A stretch of DNA of 64,000 bases, from contig CAVZJM010000006.1 of assembly GCA_963775625.1 (NCBI GenBank), positions 124,001 through 188,000 of the forward strand. Direction: 5' to 3'. The translations under genes were made by a program, and so were the position numbers. The notes beneath the pieces are model-generated. The model had not been told where the DNA came from, ran no database searches, and saw nothing but the letters and a program-made list of their open reading frames with translations. The stretch comes from JAIBJN01 sp963775625. GTDB taxonomy: Bacteria > Actinomycetota > Thermoleophilia > Gaiellales > Gaiellaceae. Shown here piece after piece: positions 40,217-47,934 of this stretch. The first letter of the stretch is position 1; every line of letters begins with the position of its first letter.

Positions 40217-41467
40217 CTACGCCGCCAGGCGGGCCTGGGCGCGGCGCGCGAGCGCCTTCAGGTCGTCCGGCCGGACGCCGTCGGGCCGGCAGATGCCGGT
40301 GACCGACTGCAGGTATCGACCCGAGCGGACGAAGACCGAGACCAGCTCGAACCTCGCGCCGACGAGGTTGAACGTGGCAACCACGCCGGGCATCCCGCGG
40401 ATTCCGGTCCGGAGCGACCGGACGCGGATGTCCGTCGGCGTCACCGCCGTCTCCTTCCCGAACGCCCTCGCGATCCCGTCGGCGAAGATCTCGCGGCCGG
40501 CGGCCTGCGCCACGAGCCTGTGAGCGGCCGCAGCCTGTCCTGCGTTCTCGTACACGGCCGTCCGAACCTGCAGCCGGATCAGGTGGGAGCTTCCGACCCT
40601 GACGTCCTCGAACGTGCGCTGGTAGCCCACGTAGCTGCGATCCGCGACCTCGCCCTCGTCCACGGCCGCCACTCCGGAACCGACGTCTTCGGCTGCCAGC
40701 GTCAGCTCGGGCAGCCGTCCTTCGGCCGCGGAGGGCGAGTCCGTCGCGGTGTCCTCTGTCTCCGGCGGCCCGACCGCGATGTCGCCGGCGAGAACCGCCT
40801 GGATCCGGCTGTCGAGCTTGACGGCCAGGGCGCGCGCCTCGCCCTGCGCGTCGTCGTCATCGGCCCTGACGACCGCAGCGACGGCGACGATCCGCGCCCG
40901 CCGGAAGACGACCGCGGTGAGGTGGAGCTTCTGCTTCCCGAGCGTCGAGGTCCCGAGGAGGCCTTCGGCCTCGTTTCCGACCGCGGTGACGTCGAAGGTC
41001 GACACGGCGGAGAGGGTGGAGCCGTCGTCCTGCTTGCCCTGGAAGCGCTCGAAGTCCCCGAGCTGCTTGTGCAGGTACTGGGCTGCGTAGACCGGGTCCT
41101 CCAGCAGCTCGATCTCGGTGCCGACGAGAAAGACGCCGCCACGTCGCTTCAGCGAGGCGAGGTCGCCGCCTGCGAAGTACGCCTTGTGCCCGGCCAGCCG
41201 TCCATCGCTTCGCAGGGACCTCTTCGTGTCGTTCGGGTCGAGCGTGCCCTCGGCGGCGTCGACGTTGTCGACCGCGCCGCTGTCCGGGGCCGGCTTCGTC
41301 CCCTGCGCGATCGTCCCCAGCTCGTCGCGCGGCAGCACCATCGCAGCTAGCTGCGGCTTCGTGATCGCCGGCTGCTCGGCAGGCTCGGCGGCCTTCTGCC
41401 CGCCGATGCTGCATCCAGCCAGCACGAGCGCACCGGCGAGAACCAGGCCCCGCAGAGATTGCGGCAT
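40217..41467 (-). CDS. Hypothetical lipoprotein
   Basis: A 416-residue exported lipoprotein: signal peptide with lipobox VLAGCS (Cys 19) and then a soluble part with no family I recognise. Two halves each contain an 'LGxxVLP-RDEL'/'L-AAEDVG' type start, a strand-rich body and a segment such as YAAQYLHKQLGDFERF, so an internal duplication is possible. It follows the 41524-42252 gene by 56 bp and may share a transcript. Attached to the outer face of the membrane. Confidence 0.7.
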   Translation of the reverse strand: MPQSLRGLVLAGALVLAGCSIGGQKAAEPAEQPAITKPQLAAMVLPRDELGTIAQGTKPAPDSGAVDNVDAAEGTLDPNDTKRSLRSDGRLAGHKAYFAGGDLASLKRRGGVFLVGTEIELLEDPVYAAQYLHKQLGDFERFQGKQDDGSTLSAVSTFDVTAVGNEAEGLLGTSTLGKQKLHLTAVVFRRARIVAVAAVVRADDDDAQGEARALAVKLDSRIQAVLAGDIAVGPPETEDTATDSPSAAEGRLPELTLAAEDVGSGVAAVDEGEVADRSYVGYQRTFEDVRVGSSHLIRLQVRTAVYENAGQAAAAHRLVAQAAGREIFADGIARAFGKETAVTPTDIRVRSLRTGIRGMPGVVATFNLVGARFELVSVFVRSGRYLQSVTGICRPDGVRPDDLKALARRAQARLAA

Positions 41468-41523
41468 TGAGTTCGCTTCGGCCGACTCGGACGGGAGCTA
41501 AAGCCCCCGAACGAGTCGTGTTT

Positions 41524-42252
41524 CTAGACAGGCGATCCTTCTGGGAGCCGCAAGATCGCGATCGTCGCGATGACGAGCAGCGTGACGCCAATACCTATCA
41601 GGGCGTATCGCACCGCTCGCAGTGCGAACTGGGTGCTGATGCCGACGAGGAAGAGCACGCTCGCGAGAATGACGGTCGTGCGAACGAAGTTGTCCGCTGT
41701 CTCCCCCGCTTCCCGACCCTCCTGGTAGAGGGCGTCGGCCTCGCGGTCGAGGGACCGGGCGAGCGCCTCCCCCTCCGGCTCGTACTGAGGCATCTGCTGC
41801 GGTCCCGGCGGCGCGTTCGGATTCGTGAACGGATCCGTGGCGAGCCACGCCTCGAACGCGACCCGGTACTCGGGCCGGAAGCGCTTTTCCGCCACGCGCA
41901 TGTCGTTCTCGTCGTCGGCGATGTAGGCCGTGAACCAGGTGTTGAACATCGTGGCATCGCCGACGCGCAACGTCAGGGCCTCCTGGAATGCCCGGTTCGC
42001 CTCGGTCCGGGTGGCCGTCGCCTCCGCCAGCTTCAGGGAGGACTCGGTGTTCCACTTGGCCGCCGAGTAGCCGGACCAGGCGGCGACGATGGTGACGATC
42101 GAGAGCAGGACGGCTTCCAGGATCGAAACCAGCCGGTCGGGTTGGCCCTGGTCGCTTGCTCCGCCGTGCTTCGCGTGCGCGACGATGTCCCTTCCTACCT
42201 CGCTGGCCGAAAGGCCTTCCGGCACCGAGCCTCCTTCCGACGGGGCCGTCAC
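41524..42252 (-). CDS. Hypothetical membrane protein, three helices
   Basis: A 242-residue protein with one hydrophobic helix at about 45-63 and two at the C-terminus (about 187-207 and 213-232), and a large helical extracytoplasmic-type region between (about 70-180) containing NTWFTAYIADDENDM. The pattern suggests a membrane-embedded coiled-coil protein. Family not recognised. GTG start. Confidence 0.65.
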   Translation of the reverse strand: MTAPSEGGSVPEGLSASEVGRDIVAHAKHGGASDQGQPDRLVSILEAVLLSIVTIVAAWSGYSAAKWNTESSLKLAEATATRTEANRAFQEALTLRVGDATMFNTWFTAYIADDENDMRVAEKRFRPEYRVAFEAWLATDPFTNPNAPPGPQQMPQYEPEGEALARSLDREADALYQEGREAGETADNFVRTTVILASVLFLVGISTQFALRAVRYALIGIGVTLLVIATIAILRLPEGSPV

Positions 42253-42338
42253 CGACGTGACCGCTGCAAACGGTTGGGGAGACTATGCCCCATGAGCCGG
42301 TGACAGACGCCCGACTCGAGGCGGACGAGCGCGATCCG

Positions 42339-43415
42339 TCAGCTCATCGGCGAAGGCTGGCCGAGCCCTCGAACGAGTCGTTCGAGGTCGTCCTCGCTCG
42401 TCCAGTAGCCGCAGGAGGCGCGAACGAGGCCGGTGCCGGGGAGGTCGCGCACGACGACCCCCTGCTCGGCGAGTCGGTCGACCAGGGCCTCCGGCTCGTC
42501 GGCCCGCCAGGAGACCAGGGTCGCCTGGCCGGGCTCCGTGACCACGTCGGCGCCCTGCTCGAGGAGCAGCGCTCGGCAGCGCTCGGCGGCCTCTCGGGCT
42601 CGAGCGAAGCGCTCCTCTCCGGCCTCTGCCGCGAATGCGAGTGACGCGAGCAGCCCGGCGATCGACGCGGGCGGCGTCCACGACCCCTCGAAGCGAACGG
42701 CCCCGTCGCGGAGCTCGTAGTCGGGAAGCTTCCAGGAGAAGTAGGAGGGGAACGCAACGCGGCAGTCGTCGAGCCGGTCCCGGGCGACGTAGAGCGCCCC
42801 CGTCGCGGCCGGGCCCAGGAGCCACTTCTGAGCCGACACCGTGTAGTAGTCGGCGCCGAGCTCCTCGACGGCGACGGGGATGGCGCCGGCGCCCTGCGCC
42901 CCGTCGACCAGCACGGGGACGCCGTGCCCGGCCAGCTCACGCACCGGCAGGACCGCCCCGTCGAGCCACGAGACGTGGGAGATGCCGATGAGGCGGGTAC
43001 GCGGAGAGATCTGAGCCTGGATCGCCGGCAGGAGCCCGGCGGCGGGCACCCCGCGGATCGCGGCGATCCGAAGCGTCGCGCCCGAGGCGACGAGGCCGCC
43101 GAAGAGCCCCGGGTGCTCCGAGTCGGTCGTCACGACTTCGTCTCCCGGCCCGATGCCGAGCCCGCGCAGGACGATGTTGCACCCCTCCGTCGTCGAGCTC
43201 GTGAGCGCGACCTGCTCGGGCTGCGTCGCCAGCAAGCCTGCGAGCTCGCCGCGGAGCGCCTCGCGCTCCTCCAGAACGCGCTGGAAGTACGCTCGGCTCG
43301 ACCGGCCCTCCTCCAGCTCCCGGCGCTCGACCGCCTGCATGGCCTCCACGGTGGCCCTGGGGAGCGGGCCGAACGTGCCCGTGTTCAGGTAGGCGTGGCG
43401 GTCGAGCACCGGCAA
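42339..43415 (-). CDS. Class V PLP-dependent aminotransferase/desulfurase-like enzyme
   Basis: A 358-residue fold-type I PLP enzyme like isopenicillin-N epimerase and cysteine desulfurases. The PLP Lys is in YYTVSAQKWLLGP; HAYLNTGTFGPLP at the N-terminus and DGAQGAGAIPV (cofactor Asp) fit. No cysteine-bearing desulfurase loop is obvious, so an epimerase or lyase is as likely. Start uncertain: TTG 43415 is used; GTG 43409 is possible. The start overlaps no neighbour and lies 14 bp after the nuclease stop. Confidence 0.85.
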   Translation of the reverse strand: MPVLDRHAYLNTGTFGPLPRATVEAMQAVERRELEEGRSSRAYFQRVLEEREALRGELAGLLATQPEQVALTSSTTEGCNIVLRGLGIGPGDEVVTTDSEHPGLFGGLVASGATLRIAAIRGVPAAGLLPAIQAQISPRTRLIGISHVSWLDGAVLPVRELAGHGVPVLVDGAQGAGAIPVAVEELGADYYTVSAQKWLLGPAATGALYVARDRLDDCRVAFPSYFSWKLPDYELRDGAVRFEGSWTPPASIAGLLASLAFAAEAGEERFARAREAAERCRALLLEQGADVVTEPGQATLVSWRADEPEALVDRLAEQGVVVRDLPGTGLVRASCGYWTSEDDLERLVRGLGQPSPMS

Positions 43416-43429
43416 TCCGGCGCGGACCG

Positions 43430-44158
43430 CTACGAGGTCGATGTGATCACCGCCTCGACCGGGGCATGGTCGGAGAGCACCACGCCGTCGACGCGGCGCC
43501 GCTCCTCGGCCCAGACCTCGGGGCCTCGCTCGAGCTCGGCGCCGCGGACGAGGATCTGGTCGATCCCGCCCATCGGGTCCGTGAAGTCCGGCACGGGGTG
43601 GCGGCGCACGTTGAAGTCGCCGCAGAGAACACAGCGGTCGGCAGCCGCGAGGAAGGCGGCAGCCCGCTCGATCTCCTCGTCGACGAGCCTTCGGTCCGGA
43701 TCGTTCGAGGCGTGCAGGTTGGCCAGCACCAGGCTCTCGTCGCCGACGTCGACCTCGAGGGAGTGGCACACGCGGCGTTGTCCCACGCGGAGGAGCCAGT
43801 CCGTGCGCGAGAGGTCGGGGTTGAGGACGGCGCGGCGGTGGCGGCCGACCTCGAAATGCGGGTTGACGAGGAGCGCGTTGGCCTGCCCGGTCAGGCTGGA
43901 GCGGAAGCGCACCGGATCCGCCGCGGTCACGCGCCGGGCGAGCGGCCCCAGGAGCGCCGGCATGGTCATCGCCCACGAGGCGCTCATCCCGCTCCAGTCG
44001 TCCAGGCGCTTGACCGCCCAGAGCGGCACCTCCTGCAGCGCGACGACGTCCGGCGCGTCCGCGGTCACGAGGCGCACCATCTCCTCCAGGTGGAGCGCGG
44101 ACGACTGCGGGTGCGTCCTTCCGTGGTAGAGGTTCCAGCTGCGAACGAGAAGTCGCAC
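43430..44158 (-). CDS. Endonuclease/exonuclease/phosphatase family protein
   Basis: A 242-residue EEP-fold protein with the motifs RSWNLYHG (N), VVALQEV (E), CGDFNVRRHP (DxN), GGIDQILV and LSDHAPV (DH). It may be a DNase or a phosphoesterase; there is no signal peptide. GTG start with TAGACT 7 nt upstream, so leaderless. Divergent from the gene at 44178, sharing one -10 element. Confidence 0.85.
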   Translation of the reverse strand: MRLLVRSWNLYHGRTHPQSSALHLEEMVRLVTADAPDVVALQEVPLWAVKRLDDWSGMSASWAMTMPALLGPLARRVTAADPVRFRSSLTGQANALLVNPHFEVGRHRRAVLNPDLSRTDWLLRVGQRRVCHSLEVDVGDESLVLANLHASNDPDRRLVDEEIERAAAFLAAADRCVLCGDFNVRRHPVPDFTDPMGGIDQILVRGAELERGPEVWAEERRRVDGVVLSDHAPVEAVITSTS

Positions 44159-44164
44159 GCGGGC

Positions 44165-44171
44165 TAGTCTA
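44165..44171. promoter_or_regulatory. Symmetric bidirectional -10 element TAGTCTA
   Basis: TAGTCT on the plus strand (44165-44170) ends 7 nt before the GTG at 44178; TAGACT on the minus strand (44166-44171) ends 7 nt before the GTG at 44158. One 7-bp element thus fits two divergent leaderless genes with equal spacing. Confidence 0.6.
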
Positions 44172-44177
44172 CGAGGC

Positions 44178-44477
44178 GTGCGAGGGCGCTTCGTCGACCT
44201 CGTCGAGCGGCAGCTGGAGCTGTTCGAGGCCGAGCACGCGGGTCTCCTCGAGGAGTGCCGTGCCGCGCTCGACGCTTACAATGCCGCCTCGGCGGACGAG
44301 GCCGAGGAGCTCTACGGCGACTACGTCGAGGAGGTGGACGCGGCACGGGACGCGCTGCTCGCGTACCGCTACACGTATGCGCGCACGCTCGACGACGAGG
44401 CCGCGGGGGAGTACGAGGAGGTCTTCAACCGCGTCGTGCGCAAGCGGCTTCCGAGCCTCGGGCTCGAGCTCGAGTAG
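44178..44477 (+). CDS. Small acidic helical protein, unknown function
   Basis: A 99-residue protein rich in Glu, Asp and Ala, predicted all-helical and probably coiled-coil (LVERQLELFEAEHAGLLEEC). A single Cys is present. It starts with GTG 7 nt after the TAGTCT -10 and ends 72 bp before the protease at 44550. I recognise no family. Confidence 0.6.
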   Translation: MRGRFVDLVERQLELFEAEHAGLLEECRAALDAYNAASADEAEELYGDYVEEVDAARDALLAYRYTYARTLDDEAAGEYEEVFNRVVRKRLPSLGLELE

Positions 44478-44549
44478 CGCGAGTTGATCTCTCTCTGTGC
44501 GGCGAGTAACGTCCCGCTTCCAGTCCGTGGGGCGACGAAAGGGGAGATC

Positions 44550-46484
44550 ATGAGGGGCAGGATCGTCGTCGCGATAGCGGCAACCCTGGCTGCGGCAGCA
44601 TTCGTCCCGACCGCCGGAGCGGCGCTCGAGAACCTCCAACCGGGAGAGCGAACCGCCGACCTGCGGGAGCGGGTAGCGGTGAACGTCGTGTTCGTCGGGC
44701 TCGAGCCGGGACAGGTGAACGAGTCGGAGTTCCTGTCCGGGCTGCCGAGCCAGTCCAAGCCGACGATCCGCTCGCGACTCTTCTACGGGCTCGTCGAGGA
44801 GCTCGGGATCGACTACTCCTACGACGTCGACGTGAAGTTTGCGAGGACGTCCTGGGAGAACTCGTTCTTCGCCGCGCTGACGGGTCTGGCGACCCCGGCC
44901 GACCGCACCGAGTTCCAGGATCTCTACAACGAGCAGGACGGGACGCGCGACGTCGGCCAGAACCACTTCATCGACGCGCCGACCGTGGAGAAGTGGCTGA
45001 TCGACCATGCGCCGTCCGGCGTCGACACCCGTGAGAACACGATCTTCTTCGTCAACTGGTGGGGCCGCTCCGACTTCATCGACCACGTGTACACAAAGTT
45101 CGGGGAGCCCGATCCCGACACGGGGCATGACTTCGGGCTCCTGAACCAGAGCCGGAAGATCATCGCGTGGGGCGGGACCACGCCCGACGACGAGGAGACC
45201 GGCCTCGGCAGCCGCGGCGAGCGGCGCGTCTGGTTCTTCGACCTCTCCGCCGGGCCGGAGGTCTGGGGCGGCAACTTCGACATCACGAACGCCGACCTCG
45301 ACGGCGACGACGAGCCCGACTACCGGATACCGGTCGCGTGGGAGTATGCAGCCGACGGCTACCGGTCGCCGAGCGCGCTCACTAGTGATCTCAGCCTCGT
45401 CGCCCGCTACGGGGCCATCAACCTCCTCTTCACCTCGTCGCCGATCTACCCGCCCGACCTGACGCCGGAGCTCCTGCCGACGACGGTGAATCTCGACCTC
45501 AACACCTACGAGGCCTGGGAGGGCGTCGACGCAAGCGCGCTCTACCAGAAACAGGACTACGTGCGGAACGAGCTGGGCGAGCTGTTCCCGGAGTTCCAGC
45601 TCACGAGCGACAACCAGGACCTGAAGCTCCGCGGCAAGGCGAGCCAGTGCTACGTGGCGTGGCTCGCCGACGAGCCATGCTTCGACGGCTTCCCGCAGTA
45701 TCCGGCCTTCGCGAACCTCTTCCTCTACCACGCGCAGAACATCAACCGCTTCCTCGACCGGAAGCTCAGGTTCGCCGGCCGAAACAGGGTCTACGAGGCG
45801 CCCGCGTTCAACTACGCCACCGAGGATGATCTCGCGAGCGGGTTCCTCGGCTACGCCGACGACAACTATCTCGACGGAACGCAGAGCTTCATCCACAACT
45901 GGGTCTCGCCCGGCGTCGTCGAGGCCGGCTACGGCCTGACGACCACCCAGATCCACGAGTACGGCCATCACTTCGGGATGGGCCATCCGCACGACGGCTT
46001 CGACTGGGAGACCGGGATCGACTACGAGCCGACCGGGCCGTACTACTTCGCCTGGGCGGCGGACGAGAACAACACGATCATGAGCTACATCGACCTCAAC
46101 TGGGACCTCAGCCAGTTCGACCGTGACAACGGGGCGCGCTTCCAGGCGGCCGGCTTCATCGCCAACGCGAACGTGCTCGCCGGTCAGATCCTCGACAGCA
46201 AGAGGGCTCACCGCGCGGCGCGCCTGCTCGCCGCCGCTGACGCGGCCGTCGGCCGCGCCGAGGGTGCCATGGCGGACCACGACTACCGCGGGACGTGGTT
46301 CGAGGCGCGCGACGCCTACGAGCTCGTCCTCCGGGGAGCTGCCCGCGCGGGCGTGCGCGTGGACGCGAGTCACATCGGCTGGACCGTCCTGCCGCCGGTG
46401 GCAGACGTCTCCGGCGCCAACGCCGTGGTCGACTACGCCGCCTTCGACCGCATCGGGCGCGGCACGAAGCGGTCGCTCGACTAG
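44550..46484 (+). CDS. Secreted metzincin-like metalloprotease
   Basis: A 644-residue exported protein. Signal peptide 1-24 (VVAIAATLAAAAFVPTAGA). The zinc motif HEYGHHFGMGH (HExxHxxGxxH) begins at about residue 469 and NNTIMSYIDL about 40 residues later is a good Met-turn, so it belongs to the metzincin fold. The long region before it (25-460) has no recognised domain but contains repeated Trp and Asp/Gly loops. The ATG at 44550 with GGGGAG 3 nt upstream decides the start. Probably an extracellular peptidase of unknown target. Confidence 0.78.
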   Translation: MRGRIVVAIAATLAAAAFVPTAGAALENLQPGERTADLRERVAVNVVFVGLEPGQVNESEFLSGLPSQSKPTIRSRLFYGLVEELGIDYSYDVDVKFARTSWENSFFAALTGLATPADRTEFQDLYNEQDGTRDVGQNHFIDAPTVEKWLIDHAPSGVDTRENTIFFVNWWGRSDFIDHVYTKFGEPDPDTGHDFGLLNQSRKIIAWGGTTPDDEETGLGSRGERRVWFFDLSAGPEVWGGNFDITNADLDGDDEPDYRIPVAWEYAADGYRSPSALTSDLSLVARYGAINLLFTSSPIYPPDLTPELLPTTVNLDLNTYEAWEGVDASALYQKQDYVRNELGELFPEFQLTSDNQDLKLRGKASQCYVAWLADEPCFDGFPQYPAFANLFLYHAQNINRFLDRKLRFAGRNRVYEAPAFNYATEDDLASGFLGYADDNYLDGTQSFIHNWVSPGVVEAGYGLTTTQIHEYGHHFGMGHPHDGFDWETGIDYEPTGPYYFAWAADENNTIMSYIDLNWDLSQFDRDNGARFQAAGFIANANVLAGQILDSKRAHRAARLLAAADAAVGRAEGAMADHDYRGTWFEARDAYELVLRGAARAGVRVDASHIGWTVLPPVADVSGANAVVDYAAFDRIGRGTKRSLD

Positions 46485-46498
46485 CGGGATCCATGGAC

Positions 46499-46528
46499 GC
46501 GGAGAGGCCCCGACCGGGGTCTCTCCGC
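46499..46528. terminator. Bidirectional hairpin terminator
   Basis: GCGGAGAG-G-CCCC-GACC-GGGG-T-CTCTCCGC forms a 13-bp stem (one G-T pair) with a 4-nt loop, between the convergent protease and oxidoreductase stops. There is no T-run, so it may act with Rho or simply protect 3' ends. Confidence 0.65.
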
Positions 46529-46529
46529 G

Positions 46530-47924
46530 TCAGCGCTTCACGCGGAAGAAGCCCTGCGGCGCAAGGCCGGCGACGCGGCGGGTGAGCGGGTCGACGGAGC
46601 GGCCCACGTCCTCGCGGCGCTCCTTCCGCTTGACCGCGGCGCGGACGACGAAGCCGCCGAAATAGCGGATCGGCTCCGGCGGGAAGCGCCCGGTCACGCC
46701 TCGGTTCAGGCCGCACCCCGACCACTCGTCGTCGTGGCCGAGCGCGCTCGAGGCGAGGATCTTGCCCGCCGTCAGGCTCGGGGCGACGCCGTTTCCGGAA
46801 TAGCCGACGCCGTAGACGATCGGGACGGCGCCGGGAAGGCGGCCGAAGATGGGCGCACCGTCCGCGGTGCGGTCGATCGGGCCGCCCCAGCAGTCAGTGA
46901 TCTCGACGCCGTCCGCGTACGGCACCAGGCGAACGAGATCCCGCCGCAGCTGCTCTTCCGCCGAGTCGCCGTGCGCGAAGAACCCGTTGTCGACCCGACC
47001 GCCGAACGCATGCCGGTGTCCTCCCTGGCCGAAGGCGATCCGGCCGTCCTTCGTCGTGCGGTAGTAGTGCACCATCAGCCGGCAGTTGGAGATCGACTCG
47101 CCGCCGGTCCAGCCGGCCTCCTCGAGCCGTTCGGGCATGGGAGCCGTCGCGACCATGTCGCTGGAGACGGCGACGATCGCCCGTTCGAGCTCGGGGACCG
47201 CCGCGAGCCACGCGCCCGTGGCCAGCACGATCGCGCCAGCCTCGACGGAGCCGGACGGCGTGTGGACGATGCCGCGGTCACGGTCGAGCTCGAGCATCCG
47301 CGAGCGCTCGAAGATCTGCACGCCTCGCTCCACGGCTACCCGGCGAAGGCCGCGGGCGAGCAGGGCGGGCTGCACGGTGGCGGCGCCGGCCTCGAAAGCG
47401 GCGCCGAGGTGCACCGGGGAGCCGGTCCGCCGCTGCACCTCCTCGGCGGTCAGGATCTCGAACGGGTGCTCGCCGGCGCGAGCCGCCGCCTCGACGGCGC
47501 CTTCCCACGAGTCGAGTTGGGCCGGCGAGGTGGCCGTCCAGAGCCAGCCGCCGCGGCGGTAGTGCGCATCGATGCCCTCGCGCTCGCAGAAGGCCCCGAG
47601 CTCGTCGACCGCCTGCACCGACGCGCGGACGAGCCGGAACGCCTCCTCCTCGCCGGCACGCTTGACCAGCGTCTCGACCTTCGGCCACCACGAGAGCGCA
47701 AAGCCGCCGTTTCGCCCGGACGGCCCCCCTCCGCAGATGTCGGCCTCCACGAGCACGATCGACGCCCCCGGCTCGAGCTCGGCGACCCGGAGAGCCGTCC
47801 AGAGCCCCGTGTAGCCGCCCCCGACGATGCAGACGTCGGCGCGGATGGGCTCGGCGAGCTGCTTCGAGGCGACACCGTCCTCGGCGGCGAGCGCTTCCTG
47901 GAGCCAGAGCGACCGGGCGGGCAC
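46530..47924 (-). CDS. FAD-dependent oxidoreductase (DAO family)
   Basis: A 464-residue DadA/glycine-oxidase-like flavoprotein. The dinucleotide motif CIVGGGYTGLWTALRVAELE is at about 31-50, and GGGPSGRNGG follows; the C-terminal FAD contact is GVGYSGNGVAPSLTAGK. It oxidises an amine or amino acid that cannot be named from sequence. Similar proteins lie in polyamine or choline catabolism. GTG start 10 bp after the dnaE2 stop, so possibly cotranscribed. Confidence 0.85.
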   Translation of the reverse strand: MPARSLWLQEALAAEDGVASKQLAEPIRADVCIVGGGYTGLWTALRVAELEPGASIVLVEADICGGGPSGRNGGFALSWWPKVETLVKRAGEEEAFRLVRASVQAVDELGAFCEREGIDAHYRRGGWLWTATSPAQLDSWEGAVEAAARAGEHPFEILTAEEVQRRTGSPVHLGAAFEAGAATVQPALLARGLRRVAVERGVQIFERSRMLELDRDRGIVHTPSGSVEAGAIVLATGAWLAAVPELERAIVAVSSDMVATAPMPERLEEAGWTGGESISNCRLMVHYYRTTKDGRIAFGQGGHRHAFGGRVDNGFFAHGDSAEEQLRRDLVRLVPYADGVEITDCWGGPIDRTADGAPIFGRLPGAVPIVYGVGYSGNGVAPSLTAGKILASSALGHDDEWSGCGLNRGVTGRFPPEPIRYFGGFVVRAAVKRKERREDVGRSVDPLTRRVAGLAPQGFFRVKR

Positions 47925-47934
47925 GCGGCGCAGC

